A DNA stretch of 64,000 bases, taken from contig CAVXHJ010000010.1 of the NCBI GenBank assembly GCA_963761435.1, positions 806,001 to 870,000 on the forward strand, read 5' to 3'. The position numbers and the translations under genes were made by a program. The notes under the pieces were generated by a model that did no database searches, was not told the DNA's origin, and saw only the letters and a program-made list of their open reading frames with translations. The stretch comes from Roseiarcus sp963761435 (GTDB lineage: Bacteria; Pseudomonadota; Alphaproteobacteria; Rhizobiales; Beijerinckiaceae). Shown in pieces: positions 26,153-34,935 of the stretch (positions are counted from its first letter, which is position 1; each line of letters starts with the position of its first letter).

Positions 26153-28874
26153 CGCTGGCGGGCTCCGGCTCAGCGTCCGCCGGCCGATCGCCGATCGCCT
26201 CAAGGAACGAGCGTCGGAACGCGGCGCGGGAAAAGCGGCTTCGCGCATAATCGAGTTGGCGAAGCGACGTCTGCCGCCAAAGGGTGTCGTCCAAAAGCAA
26301 TTTCACCGCGGCGTCCGCGAGGCCTGGCGCGTCGTCGGCGATGGCGACGCACTCTTCAATGCCGGGCAGGCCCTGGGCGCCGACGCTCGTGGTGACGAGC
26401 GGCAATCCCTCACGCAATGCTTCGACCACCTTTGATTTCACCCCCGCGCCGGACCGAAGCGGCACCATCGCAATCCGAGCCCGGGAATAGCGCGCCCTGA
26501 GCTCATCTTCGCTGACGCGACCCCTGACCTCGACCCGGGCGCTCGCGAGCGAGCGCACCAGTTGGGTGGGATTGGCGCCGACCAACGCGAGCGTCGCGTC
26601 GGGGACCTCCTCCCAAATCAACTTCATGACATCCCTCGCGAGCCATACGGCCGCGTCTACGTTCGGCGGATGCCCAAACCCTGCTACGAATAGAATCTCG
26701 CGATTGCCTGCCGGTTCACGCCCGTAGCCGAACTCCTCATAAGCGTAGGGGACGATCGTCGCGGCGCGCGCCGACAACGGCAGCGCCACAGCGGTTTCTT
26801 CCGGCGACGGATAGAGCACGACGTCCGCCTGTCCCCAGACGGATTTCTCAATTCCCTCCATGACGGCCGCGTCAATCGCCATCTTCGGCTCGCCCGTCCT
26901 TTGAGCCTCCATGCCCATTCGCTGAAAATGGAGGTCATGACCGTAGTAGACGATCTTCGCCTTGGAATGCCTTCGCAACGGGCCGAGGTATCGCGCCGCG
27001 AAGGTCGGCCGGCTGAGTACGGCGAGTGAAATCGCGTGGCCGTTTTGCTTGATCCAGTCGTCGAAATAAACGCCGAACCCGTAGAACACCTCAACGCCCA
27101 GGCGCTGGAGCGGCGCGGTATATTCGTGATCGTAGGCGAGGTTATCCGGCCAGAATTTGACGATGTATCCGGCGTTCAGCAGACATTCGATGATCGCAAG
27201 CATCGTCCGTGAGCCGGCGTCCTGATCCGGCTGCGGAATATAATGATCCACGATCAATGCTGTCCTTCGATCGCGACTTCGATCGCGCGCCTGCATAAAC
27301 TCGACGCCCGGGCGAAAATTCTCCTTCAATAAGGTCTCACGCCATTTCTCGTAGAACTTCTTGGTGTTTGCGATCTGATAGGTCTTGATCCCGGACTTCA
27401 CGTCCTTGCCCTGGGTCAGTCCCTCCAGATGCACGACCGCGGAGAAGGGACAGTAATAGACCTTTCTGCCCGCCGCCCTCACGCGGAACGCAAGATCGCT
27501 GTCCTCGCAATAGGCTGGCGCGAAAGCTTCATCGAATCCGCCCAGCTCTGCCCACAGCGTGCGAGGGATCAGGATCGCGCAGCCCGAGATGTAATCGGCC
27601 TCCCTCACGTAATTGTACTCGGGCTTGTCCGCATCATCCGATCTGCCGTAATTCCAGGCGGAACCGTCGTCCCAAACGATCCCGCCGGCTTCCTGCAGGG
27701 TCCCGTCCGGGTAGAGCAATTTGGAGCCGACCAGGCCGGCGTCCGGAAATCGATCGAGCACGGCAAGCAAGGGTTCGAGCCACCCCTCACAGACCAGCGT
27801 GTCGTTGTTTATGAAAAATAAGTGGTCTCCTTTGGCCAGTTCAGCACTTCGATTGCATGACTTGAGAAAGCCGAGGTTGGTCGGATTGATCTCGAGTCGC
27901 AGCCCGGCCACCTCTCTCAGAATTTGAACGCCCGGATCGCCTGAGGCGTCGTCCACGACGATGACTTCGAATGCAGCCGCCGGCGGAAATCTGGCGATGG
28001 ATTTCAGACATTGCAAAGTCAGCGACGGCTTCCCGAAGCAAGGGACAATAACGGACACGAGCGGACGATCGCTGGTCGGCAGCCGCACGTTCGCGACATC
28101 GGCGGCGCGTATCGGCCGTTCATCCTCAGACGTCAGGAAGGGTCCGATCGACATTCGGCGCGGCGCCGGCGCGCCCGGAGGTCCAAAGTACCTGTCGAAG
28201 CGTTCGAGGCCGCGCCTTTCGGCGGAGCTTGCGAACCGCGCCGACATGCGGCCCGACAATGGTCGGGTCGCCGCGCTCAATGTCTTGAGAAGCCGGTGAC
28301 CGAGGGCGAATTTGATCGGCCTCCATGGCCGCTCGTAGGTCCGTTTGAGTTGTCCCGCGAGGTCGGCTCGCTCGCCGGTCAAATGCGCCACCACGGCGCG
28401 GAGCGAGTCACGCGACGCCAGCGCCGTATTCCGCTCCGTCTCATATTGCGAAGCTCGCGCTTCCGCTTTCGCCTGCGCTTCGCGGGCGGCGTCCCGCTCA
28501 GCGGCGAGATCGCACGCGCGCGTTTGCTCCCCCTCGCTCGCCGACCCCGGAGCCGCCCTGACCCGGCCTGTCGCGCGCTCACGATTCGCCCACGCGACGG
28601 CGGCGCGCGCCGCCTCCCCGATGGTCAGAGCTCCCGGCGGCGCGTTATCGTCGTCGGCTGGCCCGAGCATGGTCTCCGACCAGGCGCCATCGGTAATGAG
28701 CGCTCCCAACCAGAGGCCCGCTTCGGCGGTCTTGCGATAGCCGAGCTTCAGCCCTGAATTCTGGGGACCGACAGGAATCCAGATCGGATCCTCGGACACC
28801 TGCAACATATGCCGGCGCACGGGCGTTCCAATTCTGACAATCGCATCGCCGTCCAACGGCGTCGAATGGTTCAC
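26127..28874 (-). CDS. Large two-domain glycosyltransferase (GT2 + GT4) with coiled coil
   Basis: 915 residues. About 115-170 is an Ala/Glu/Arg-rich coiled coil. About 270-490 is a GT2 (GT-A) domain: LVSVIVPCFGKPSLTLQCL, VVDDASGD, the metal-binding FINNDTLV, and ELGGFDEAFAPAYCEDSDLA. From about 550 to 890 is a GT4-like (GT-B) domain: LIVDHYIPQPDQDAGS, ILFVAGFGHPPNVDAA, and the donor-site region RIAMVPLRSGAGVKSKVVEA LREGLPLVTT. No membrane helix. Such fusions make surface polysaccharides, adding two sugars or alternating linkages; the product is unknown. GTG start at 28874; an ATG 21 codons later is possible. Confidence 0.88.
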   Translation of the reverse strand: MNHSTPLDGDAIVRIGTPVRRHMLQVSEDPIWIPVGPQNSGLKLGYRKTAEAGLWLGALITDGAWSETMLGPADDDNAPPGALTIGEAARAAVAWANRERATGRVRAAPGSASEGEQTRACDLAAERDAAREAQAKAEARASQYETERNTALASRDSLRAVVAHLTGERADLAGQLKRTYERPWRPIKFALGHRLLKTLSAATRPLSGRMSARFASSAERRGLERFDRYFGPPGAPAPRRMSIGPFLTSEDERPIRAADVANVRLPTSDRPLVSVIVPCFGKPSLTLQCLKSIARFPPAAAFEVIVVDDASGDPGVQILREVAGLRLEINPTNLGFLKSCNRSAELAKGDHLFFINNDTLVCEGWLEPLLAVLDRFPDAGLVGSKLLYPDGTLQEAGGIVWDDGSAWNYGRSDDADKPEYNYVREADYISGCAILIPRTLWAELGGFDEAFAPAYCEDSDLAFRVRAAGRKVYYCPFSAVVHLEGLTQGKDVKSGIKTYQIANTKKFYEKWRETLLKENFRPGVEFMQARDRSRDRRTALIVDHYIPQPDQDAGSRTMLAIIECLLNAGYIVKFWPDNLAYDHEYTAPLQRLGVEVFYGFGVYFDDWIKQNGHAISLAVLSRPTFAARYLGPLRRHSKAKIVYYGHDLHFQRMGMEAQRTGEPKMAIDAAVMEGIEKSVWGQADVVLYPSPEETAVALPLSARAATIVPYAYEEFGYGREPAGNREILFVAGFGHPPNVDAAVWLARDVMKLIWEEVPDATLALVGANPTQLVRSLASARVEVRGRVSEDELRARYSRARIAMVPLRSGAGVKSKVVEALREGLPLVTTSVGAQGLPGIEECVAIADDAPGLADAAVKLLLDDTLWRQTSLRQLDYARSRFSRAAFRRSFLEAIGDRPADAEPEPASVSSVGTPR

Positions 28875-29290
28875 GTGTTCAATCCAGCAGCGTCACCCGA
28901 ATCGCCTGGGCGCCCGGTCATGGCCGATGGTGTTGTATGATCGCGGCGCAGCGTTCAAGATTCATCGTGTAACGCACTTTGACATTTCTGCGCGGGCCCC
29001 TACCACTGTGATCATTTGCGTGTCCAGTTCGTCTTGCTGTGACAAGCGCCACGACTTCGTGCGCACAGTCGATGACGAAACGTCAGAACTCGCAAACAAA
29101 CTTGTATCGGCGATGTCGATGTGATTATCACACCGCCGAGTTCTATACGCCAACATGGCCTTTTTCTTCGAGATCGCCTCATGAACGCGTTGCGCGCCGC
29201 CGAGCCGGGGGTATCGAAGGTCCCAAGCGGGATCGGGGCGGCTCGCTGCATGGCCCCGGTCGCCCTGCGCGCCCGCGCCGGAGCGCGTTC
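28875..29290. other. Divergent promoter region with a TGTGAT palindrome
   Basis: 416 bases between two divergent glycan genes, visibly more AT-rich than its surroundings. It contains an odd-length palindrome TGTGATTATCACA at 29120-29132, the shape of an operator for a dimeric regulator (CRP/FNR-like or GntR-like). In-frame reading extends upstream of the GmhB gene but lacks protein similarity. No gene seen. Confidence 0.5.
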
Positions 29291-29851
29291 ATGACCCTTT
29301 CGGCCGCCTCGAGGCGGCTTGCGCTCATTGATCGCGATGGGACGATCATCATCGACAGGGTCTACCTCAGCGATCCGGATGGGATCGAGTTCACGCCGGG
29401 CGCGATTGAAGGGCTGCGACTGCTGCGGGACGCGGGCTTCGCGCTGGTGTTGATCACCAACCAGTCGGGGATAGCGCGCGGCTATTTCGACGCGGCGAGG
29501 CTGGACCAAATCCATGACCGGCTGCGCTCCATGCTGGCCGCGGAAGGTTTGGCGCTGGAGGCGATCTACGTCTGTCCGCATGGCCCCGATGACGGCTGTG
29601 ATTGCCGCAAGCCGGCGCCGGGGATGGTGAGATCGGCGTTGCGAGACTTCGGGTTTGATCCCGACGACGCTGTCCTCATCGGCGACAGCGACGCCGATAT
29701 GGGGGCTGCTGCGGCGGCGGGCGTCGCCGGTTTGCGCGTCGCGAGTCCTGGCAAGTCCATCCCGAGCGGCGCTGCGGCCGACTTCCTCGAGGCCGCGCGG
29801 CGCGCATGCGCGCTCAAGGCGCTGCGGGAGGGCCAAGCGGCGCACGGGTGA
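29291..29851 (+). CDS. gmhB: HAD phosphatase, D-glycero-manno-heptose 1,7-bisphosphate phosphatase-like
   Basis: 186 residues. HAD motifs: nucleophile region ALIDRDGTIIIDR, motif II LITNQSGIARG, motif IV LIGDSDADMGAAAAAGVAG. The GmhB-specific zinc loop is present: CPHGPDDGCDCRKPAPGM. Length fits GmhB. The enzyme dephosphorylates heptose bisphosphate for LPS-core or S-layer heptose; the closely similar HisB phosphatase domain is the main alternative. The position among glycosyltransferase genes favours the sugar role. ATG 29291 chosen; the frame is open from 29039. Confidence 0.85.
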   Translation: MTLSAASRRLALIDRDGTIIIDRVYLSDPDGIEFTPGAIEGLRLLRDAGFALVLITNQSGIARGYFDAARLDQIHDRLRSMLAAEGLALEAIYVCPHGPDDGCDCRKPAPGMVRSALRDFGFDPDDAVLIGDSDADMGAAAAAGVAGLRVASPGKSIPSGAAADFLEAARRACALKALREGQAAHG

Positions 29852-29910
29852 TCGCAAGCATGGACCTGCGGTCCGCGCATTTCGCGAAAGCATGGGAGCG
29901 CGGCAATCAT

Positions 29911-31116
29911 TCATTCCTGCGCCGCCAGGACGTGTCGCCCATCGCTGTCGACAAGCCTGAACCCAGCCAAGACCGCCGCGGTCGAAAAGAGGCGCTCGAC
30001 CGCGTGCTCCAGGCCGCCGTCCAACAGCCCTTGCTCCTCGGGAAAGGCGCGCACGAGGTCGAGTTCGCGTAGCGGGCGCAACGCTTCGGGACGGACCCAG
30101 AACATAGTGCCGCCGTAGAAATCGAGGCGAAATTGCTCGGGCTTAACGCCCATTCTCGCGGCGAGCTCCAACACTTTCGGACGAGTCTTGCCCCAGGAAG
30201 GCTCCAGCGGAATGTTCGAGCTCGGCAGACGAAAGGCGCGCGGACCGATGATCCCGACGCTCGCGTCCGCCTCGAAAGCGCTGACGATCGATTCGGCAAT
30301 TCCTGGTCCGGCCAGCAGGTCGAACAGCGATCGTCGGCGCCACAGCGCGCCGAGATACGAGGTGCGCCCGCCGTCGTTCGATTTCTTGCCGTGAATCTTG
30401 CAGACGTAGCGATAACGATCGAGCCGCCCGGCCTCGAGGAGTTGCAGGAAGGGACGCACGTCGCGCCCGCGATTTTCCGTCACGACGACCTCCGCCTCCG
30501 GGAAGTCGCGGGCAACCGCGCTGACAAGCGAATCGCGTCCCGGCGCTGTGGTCACGATGAGATCGAAGGGAATGGTCAGCCGCTTGAGGACGCCGGCGAT
30601 ATCGGGCCATGTGTCGTCATAGTAGACATGCACGACAATGGCCGCGGCGGGCGTCGAGCTTGAGCGCGCCACAGGGGCGCGCTCGATCGGCGCCCAGCCC
30701 TGGAGAAGCTCGGGGTGGCTGGTGACGAGGCGGCCGTCGAGCGCGACTCCGGTGTTGAACATGTGCTGATTGAAGGTGGTGAAGCGCTTTCGCTCGGGCT
30801 TCACCCCATAACAAAACAGAGCAAATTCATCGAATTGCAGGTACTTCTTCTTTTTGAACAGGATCTGCAGCCGCAGCCGCACCCAGAGCGTGAGCGCCAG
30901 GCTCAGCGGCTCGGCGCTGAAGTCCTCGGCCTCGATGGAGCGCGTCGGCCCTGCGGTCGGCACCACGAAATAGCCGAGGCCCTGGGAATAGGGCAGCAGC
31001 ACGATCTGGCTGGTCTTCTCTCCAACAATTCGCAGCTGCGAGACGTGGTTCTCGAGCGCGCCGCGGCTCGGCTTCAGCCGGATGGCGCGATCGAAGCGCG
31101 ATCGAAGCTTGCTCAT
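29911..31116 (-). CDS. RgpF-like polysaccharide synthesis protein
   Basis: About 401 residues from ATG 31116. From about residue 150 the rhamnan-synthesis protein F signature is clear: AIVVHVYYDDTWPDIAGVL, IVTTAPGRDSLVSAVA, VVTENRGRDVRPFLQLLEAG, and YVCKIHGKKSNDGGRTSYLG, ending with YGGTMFWVRPEALRPL. RgpF proteins act in rhamnose-containing polysaccharide assembly and in O-antigen clusters. The frame stays open to 31302, but those 62 codons are a 21-base repeat and not conserved, so I exclude them. Confidence 0.82.
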   Translation of the reverse strand: MSKLRSRFDRAIRLKPSRGALENHVSQLRIVGEKTSQIVLLPYSQGLGYFVVPTAGPTRSIEAEDFSAEPLSLALTLWVRLRLQILFKKKKYLQFDEFALFCYGVKPERKRFTTFNQHMFNTGVALDGRLVTSHPELLQGWAPIERAPVARSSSTPAAAIVVHVYYDDTWPDIAGVLKRLTIPFDLIVTTAPGRDSLVSAVARDFPEAEVVVTENRGRDVRPFLQLLEAGRLDRYRYVCKIHGKKSNDGGRTSYLGALWRRRSLFDLLAGPGIAESIVSAFEADASVGIIGPRAFRLPSSNIPLEPSWGKTRPKVLELAARMGVKPEQFRLDFYGGTMFWVRPEALRPLRELDLVRAFPEEQGLLDGGLEHAVERLFSTAAVLAGFRLVDSDGRHVLAAQE

Positions 31117-31514
31117 GCCGGTCAGCGCCGCCGCACTCCTCTCGAAGCGCCGGAACGGCGCATCGCCGTCATGCCCTAGCGAGGTCGGCGGCGACGGGCA
31201 ATCGCTGGACGGCGCCAAGTCCGCCGGAAGCCCGGCAAAGGTCCTGGGAAGCCCAGCCAAATCTGAAGGAAGCCGGCCAAAGGACGGCGGAAGACTATCC
31301 AAGCTTTAGTCTTCCGCGGAATGAGGCTTTTCAATGGGTTACGGCTGAACGTCGAGAATTTTATCCGCCCCCGCGGCCCTCGTTCAACGCGCGCTGGAGG
31401 CGAGGCCCTGGATGCTCGCCCGCCGGTTCGTCCCTTCCTGCAAGCCCCGCGCGTTTCATGGTGATCGAACGCGGGGAGCATAGCCTGGGTTTGGAAAATC
31501 TGAAAGAAAATGTT
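31117..31514. other. Gap upstream of the rgpF-like gene, before the third MITE copy
   Basis: About 400 bases. Contains the 21-base periodic tract listed separately (31215-31302) and, at 31320-31350, a stretch resembling 9078-9107 (GGCTTTTCAATGGGTTACGG against GCCTTTTCAAGGGGTTGCGC). No gene seen. Confidence 0.45.
31215..31302. repeat. 21-base periodic CCAA repeat
   Basis: CAA of the motif (C/G)CAA begins at 31216, 31236, 31258, 31278 and 31300: spacings 20, 22, 20, 22, i.e. two helical turns. GGAAG occurs between most units. On the minus strand it encodes a seven-residue period (GLPRTFA, GLPADLA) if translated as an extension of the RgpF-like gene. Confidence 0.6.
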
Positions 31515-31743
31515 CGCTCTTATCGCGTTGGCTGTTGTGGGGAAGGAATCGGGAGCATGGCGGAGGTGGCGGACGGCGCTCAAGGCGTCATGGCCGGGCT
31601 TGTCCCGGCCATCCCGAAGGCCCAATACGCAGGCAAGCGCGAAAAGCCTTGCGACTCGTTCTTGCGGCGCCCGGCGTGGATGGCCGGGACAGCCCGGCCA
31701 TGACGGCAAGGTCACGCAACCTGACCAAATAACGCCATAAGAG
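31515..31743. mobile_element. MITE-like element, copy 3 (inverted, internally deleted)
   Basis: 229 bases, reverse orientation relative to the copies at 9.3-9.9 kb. Ends: left GCTCTTATCGCGTTGGCTG, right AACGCCATAAGAG. It lacks about 65 internal bases (the part reading GTCCCGCCTCGGCGCGACC in copies 1-2). Flanked by AAAATGTT (31507-31514) and AGAATGTT (31742-31749), 7 of 8 identical, a plausible target-site duplication. Confidence 0.75.
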
Positions 31744-31895
31744 AATGTTGAGAAAACCCGCTCAGATACGGGACTTCCGCCCGTTCCTCAAGCGCCGCAG
31801 CCTCCATGACGCGGGATTGCAGGGGCGAGCCGAAAAGCGCGGGCGCCGGCTCGGGCGGCGCGATAGAAAAGACGCGAAAAAAGGATTCCCGCCGG

Positions 31896-33422
31896 ATGAC
31901 CGCCAAAGCGCCCAATATCCTCATCGTCATGGCCGATCAGATGGCGCCGGCGTTCCTGCCGATCTACGGCCATGCGCTGACCGGCGCGCCGAACATGGTC
32001 CGCCTGGCGGAGAGCGGCGTGGTGTTCGACAGCGCCTATTGCGCGAGCCCCCTGTGCGCGCCCTCGCGCGCCTCGTTCATGTCCGGCCTGCTTCCCTCGC
32101 GCACGCGGGCCTACGACAATGCGGCGGAATTCCAGAGCGACGTTCCCACCTTCGCGCATTGTCTGAGGAATCGGGGCTATCAGACCATATTATCTGGAAA
32201 AATGCATTTCTGCGGTCCGGATCAATTGCATGGATTCGAGCAGCGCCTGACAACCGACATCTATCCGGCCGACTTCAACTGGACTCCGGACTGGGATCGT
32301 CCCGAGCATCGCCCGAGCTGGTACCACAATATGAGTTCGGTCCAGCAGGCCGGCCTTTGCGTGCGCACCAATCAGCTCGACTTCGACGACGAAACCGCCT
32401 TCATGGCCGAGCGCGCGATCTTCGACATCGCGCGCTCCAAGGATCCGCGGCCCTTCCTGCTCGTCGCCTCCTTCTCGCATCCGCATGACCCGTTCGCCGT
32501 GCCCGAGCGCTACTGGGGCCTCTACCGCGATTCCGACATCGACATGCCGGGGCCGGCAATCGCCCTCGACAGGCTCGACCCCCATTCGCGCCGCCTGCGC
32601 CACGTCTGCGCCATGGATTCCGAGCCGGTGACGGAGGCGCAGGTGCGCGCCGCGCGCCACGCCTATTACGGCGCGATCGCCTATATCGACGACCAGATCG
32701 GGCGCCTCATGGCGGCGCTGCGCGCGACCGGCCTCGCCGAGGACACGATCGTGATCCTGACCAGCGACCACGGCGAGATGCTCGGCGAGCGCGGCCTCTG
32801 GTACAAGATGAGCTTCTTCGAGGGCGCCTCCCGCGTCCCGCTGGTCATCGCCAGTCCCGGCCGCTTCGCGCCGCGCCGCGTCGCCGCCAGCGTCTCGCTC
32901 GTCGATCTCATGCCGACGCTCGTCGACCTCTCCGGCGGGGACGCGCGATCGCTCGGGATCGCCATCGACGGACGCAGCCTCGCGCCCCATCTCGCCGGCG
33001 CCGCCGGGCACGATGAAGCGATCGGCGAATATCTGGCGGAGGGCGCGGTCGCGCCGCTGGTGATGATCCGCCGCGGCGAACTCAAATTCATTCACTCGCC
33101 CGCCGATCCCGACCAGCTCTATAACCTCAAGCGGGACCCGGGCGAGCGCGACAATCTGGCGGCCAAAGCCGAATCCATGCCGCTTCTGGCCGCTTTTCGC
33201 GCCGAAGTCGTGCAGCGTTGGGATCTGGCCGCATTGGACGCGGACGTTCGCGCGAGCCAGCGCCGGCGCCGGCTGGTCGACGCCGCGCTGAGCAAAGGCG
33301 AGATCCGCGCCTGGGATTTCCAGCCGTTCCGCGACGCCTCGCGGCAATATGTGCGCAACTCCATGGACCTCGACGACCTCGAGGCGATGGCGAGGTTTCC
33401 CCGCGTGGCCCCGCCGAATTAG
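31896..33422 (+). CDS. betC: Choline-sulfatase
   Basis: 508-residue type I sulfatase. The formylglycine site is Cys54 in LCAPSRASFMSG, with metal ligands near NILIVMADQM at the start and TSDHGEMLGERGLW in the middle. BetC-specific stretches are LSGKMHFCGPDQLHGFE and TDIYPADFNWTPDW, plus the C-terminal choline-sulfatase tail (GEIRAWDFQPFRDASRQYVRN). It would free choline and sulfate from choline-O-sulfate. The betA, betB and betI genes are not adjacent. The sulfatase-activating enzyme must be encoded elsewhere. ATG 31896 follows AAAAAAGGATTCC. Confidence 0.92.
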   Translation: MTAKAPNILIVMADQMAPAFLPIYGHALTGAPNMVRLAESGVVFDSAYCASPLCAPSRASFMSGLLPSRTRAYDNAAEFQSDVPTFAHCLRNRGYQTILSGKMHFCGPDQLHGFEQRLTTDIYPADFNWTPDWDRPEHRPSWYHNMSSVQQAGLCVRTNQLDFDDETAFMAERAIFDIARSKDPRPFLLVASFSHPHDPFAVPERYWGLYRDSDIDMPGPAIALDRLDPHSRRLRHVCAMDSEPVTEAQVRAARHAYYGAIAYIDDQIGRLMAALRATGLAEDTIVILTSDHGEMLGERGLWYKMSFFEGASRVPLVIASPGRFAPRRVAASVSLVDLMPTLVDLSGGDARSLGIAIDGRSLAPHLAGAAGHDEAIGEYLAEGAVAPLVMIRRGELKFIHSPADPDQLYNLKRDPGERDNLAAKAESMPLLAAFRAEVVQRWDLAALDADVRASQRRRRLVDAALSKGEIRAWDFQPFRDASRQYVRNSMDLDDLEAMARFPRVAPPN

Positions 33423-33490
33423 ACCGCAGGAATCGGGCGGACGGGGCGAACAGGCCGCGCTAGAAACCCGATCCAGGGGGATGATTTGGC

Positions 33491-34468
33491 ATGACCGTCG
33501 CAGCGCAGCGCCCGATGAACGCGCGCGAGTGGGGGCTTCTGGCCCTGCTCTCGCTGCTATGGGGCGGATCGTATTTCTTCGTCGGCGTGGCGGTGAGGGA
33601 GATCCCGCCCTTGACGCTCGTCACTTTGCGGGTCGGCCTTGCGGCGGCGCTGCTTTGGCTGTGCTCGCCGCTCCTCGGCGTCGCGCTCCCGCGAAGCAGA
33701 AAGGCCCTCGCGGCGCTGGCGGTGCTCGGATTTGGCAACAACGCCCTGCCCTTCGTGCTGATCACGTGGGGCCAGACGCATCTGGCGAGCGGCCTGGCCT
33801 CGATCCTCGTCGCCGCGACGCCGCTCTTCAGCGTCCTCGCCGGGCATGTCCTGACGGCGGAAGAGAAGCTCAGCGGGCTCAAACTGTTCGGGACGCTGGC
33901 TGGAATGGCCGGCGTCGCCTGGCTCATCGGCCCGGACATGCTCTTTGGCGCGGCAAACAACCTATGGGCGGAGCTCGCGCTTCTCGCCGCGGCGCTGTCC
34001 TACGCTCTCGCCGCCATCTACGCCCGGCGCGTGCGCTCCCTTGGCCTCAAGCCGATCGACGTCGCCGCCGGACAGGCGACGGCGGCGGCCATATTTCTCG
34101 CGCCGCTCGCTCTCGCCGTCGACTCGCCCTGGACCCTTCCGGCGCCAAGCCTGGCGGCTCTTGCCTCGGTGCTCGGGATCGCGGCGTTTTCCACGGCGCT
34201 CGCCTATGTCGTCTACTTCCGCATTCTGGCCGGCGCGGGCGCGACCAACGTGCTGCTGGTCACCCTGCTCACCCCCGCGACGGCGGTGATGCTGGGGGCG
34301 CTATTCCTGCATGAACGGTTGACGGCGCATCAGGTCCTCGGCTTCGCGCTCATCGCGGCCGGGCTCGCCTTCATCGACGGCCGCCTGCCCCGCGCCCTGG
34401 TCGCCCGCGTTAGCCCTGATCCCGCGCCGCGTGATTCTCGGCTCCCCACCGGCGAGAAATCGCGCTAA
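33491..34468 (+). CDS. EamA/DMT-family transporter
   Basis: 325 residues with ten predicted membrane helices in two EamA halves. The first begins WGLLALLSLLWGGSYFFVGV with the typical Trp-Gly start; the second begins LLAAALSYALAAIYARRV and ends VLGFALIAAGLAFIDG. Such proteins are usually exporters of amino acids or other metabolites; the substrate cannot be told. Downstream of betC by 68 bases on the same strand. Confidence 0.88.
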   Translation: MTVAAQRPMNAREWGLLALLSLLWGGSYFFVGVAVREIPPLTLVTLRVGLAAALLWLCSPLLGVALPRSRKALAALAVLGFGNNALPFVLITWGQTHLASGLASILVAATPLFSVLAGHVLTAEEKLSGLKLFGTLAGMAGVAWLIGPDMLFGAANNLWAELALLAAALSYALAAIYARRVRSLGLKPIDVAAGQATAAAIFLAPLALAVDSPWTLPAPSLAALASVLGIAAFSTALAYVVYFRILAGAGATNVLLVTLLTPATAVMLGALFLHERLTAHQVLGFALIAAGLAFIDGRLPRALVARVSPDPAPRDSRLPTGEKSR

Positions 34469-34490
34469 CCTCTCGGCAGAGAGGGCCGCG

Positions 34491-34754
34491 ATGGCGACGG
34501 AAATCAAAAAGCCGATCGATCTTGCCGGTCGCGCCGCCAATCGGCGCGGCAGGCGCCCGGGCGCCAGCGCGGCCGAGGAGGGCGCATGGCGGCGGGAGGC
34601 CTTTTGCCTGCCGCGCGAGGAAGCGCGGGCGAAAGCGCGCGAATGGCTCGATCGCTTCCCGAAGGCGGCCTATATGACCGAGATCGAATCCTGGCGCGAA
34701 CTTGCCGACGACCGGATCGAATTCGTCATGCGCCGGCTGCCGTCCGCCGATTGA
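34491..34754 (+). CDS. Small hypothetical protein
   Basis: 87 residues, highly charged, no membrane helix or signal. N-terminal Arg/Gly-rich part (RAANRRGRRPGASAAEE), then a helical C-terminal half (EEARAKAREWLDRFPKAAYM). ATG 34491 with GAGAGGGCCGCG upstream, 22 bases after the EamA gene, so probably cotranscribed. I do not recognise the family. Confidence 0.6.
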   Translation: MATEIKKPIDLAGRAANRRGRRPGASAAEEGAWRREAFCLPREEARAKAREWLDRFPKAAYMTEIESWRELADDRIEFVMRRLPSAD

Positions 34755-34935
34755 GGCCGCGCCCGCCCGCCGTTCGTCCCGGGGCGTCTTTCCGGCCCTG
34801 GCGGCGCGGCAGCGGCCTCAGGAACGCCTCGACAAGACGGCGCCGTTGTCGGCGAACTTTCACCCCCATATAAGGGCGAGGCTACGCAGGCCCGGCGAGC
34901 GGGGTTGCGGGCGAACGCCCATATCGGGGGTCGAA

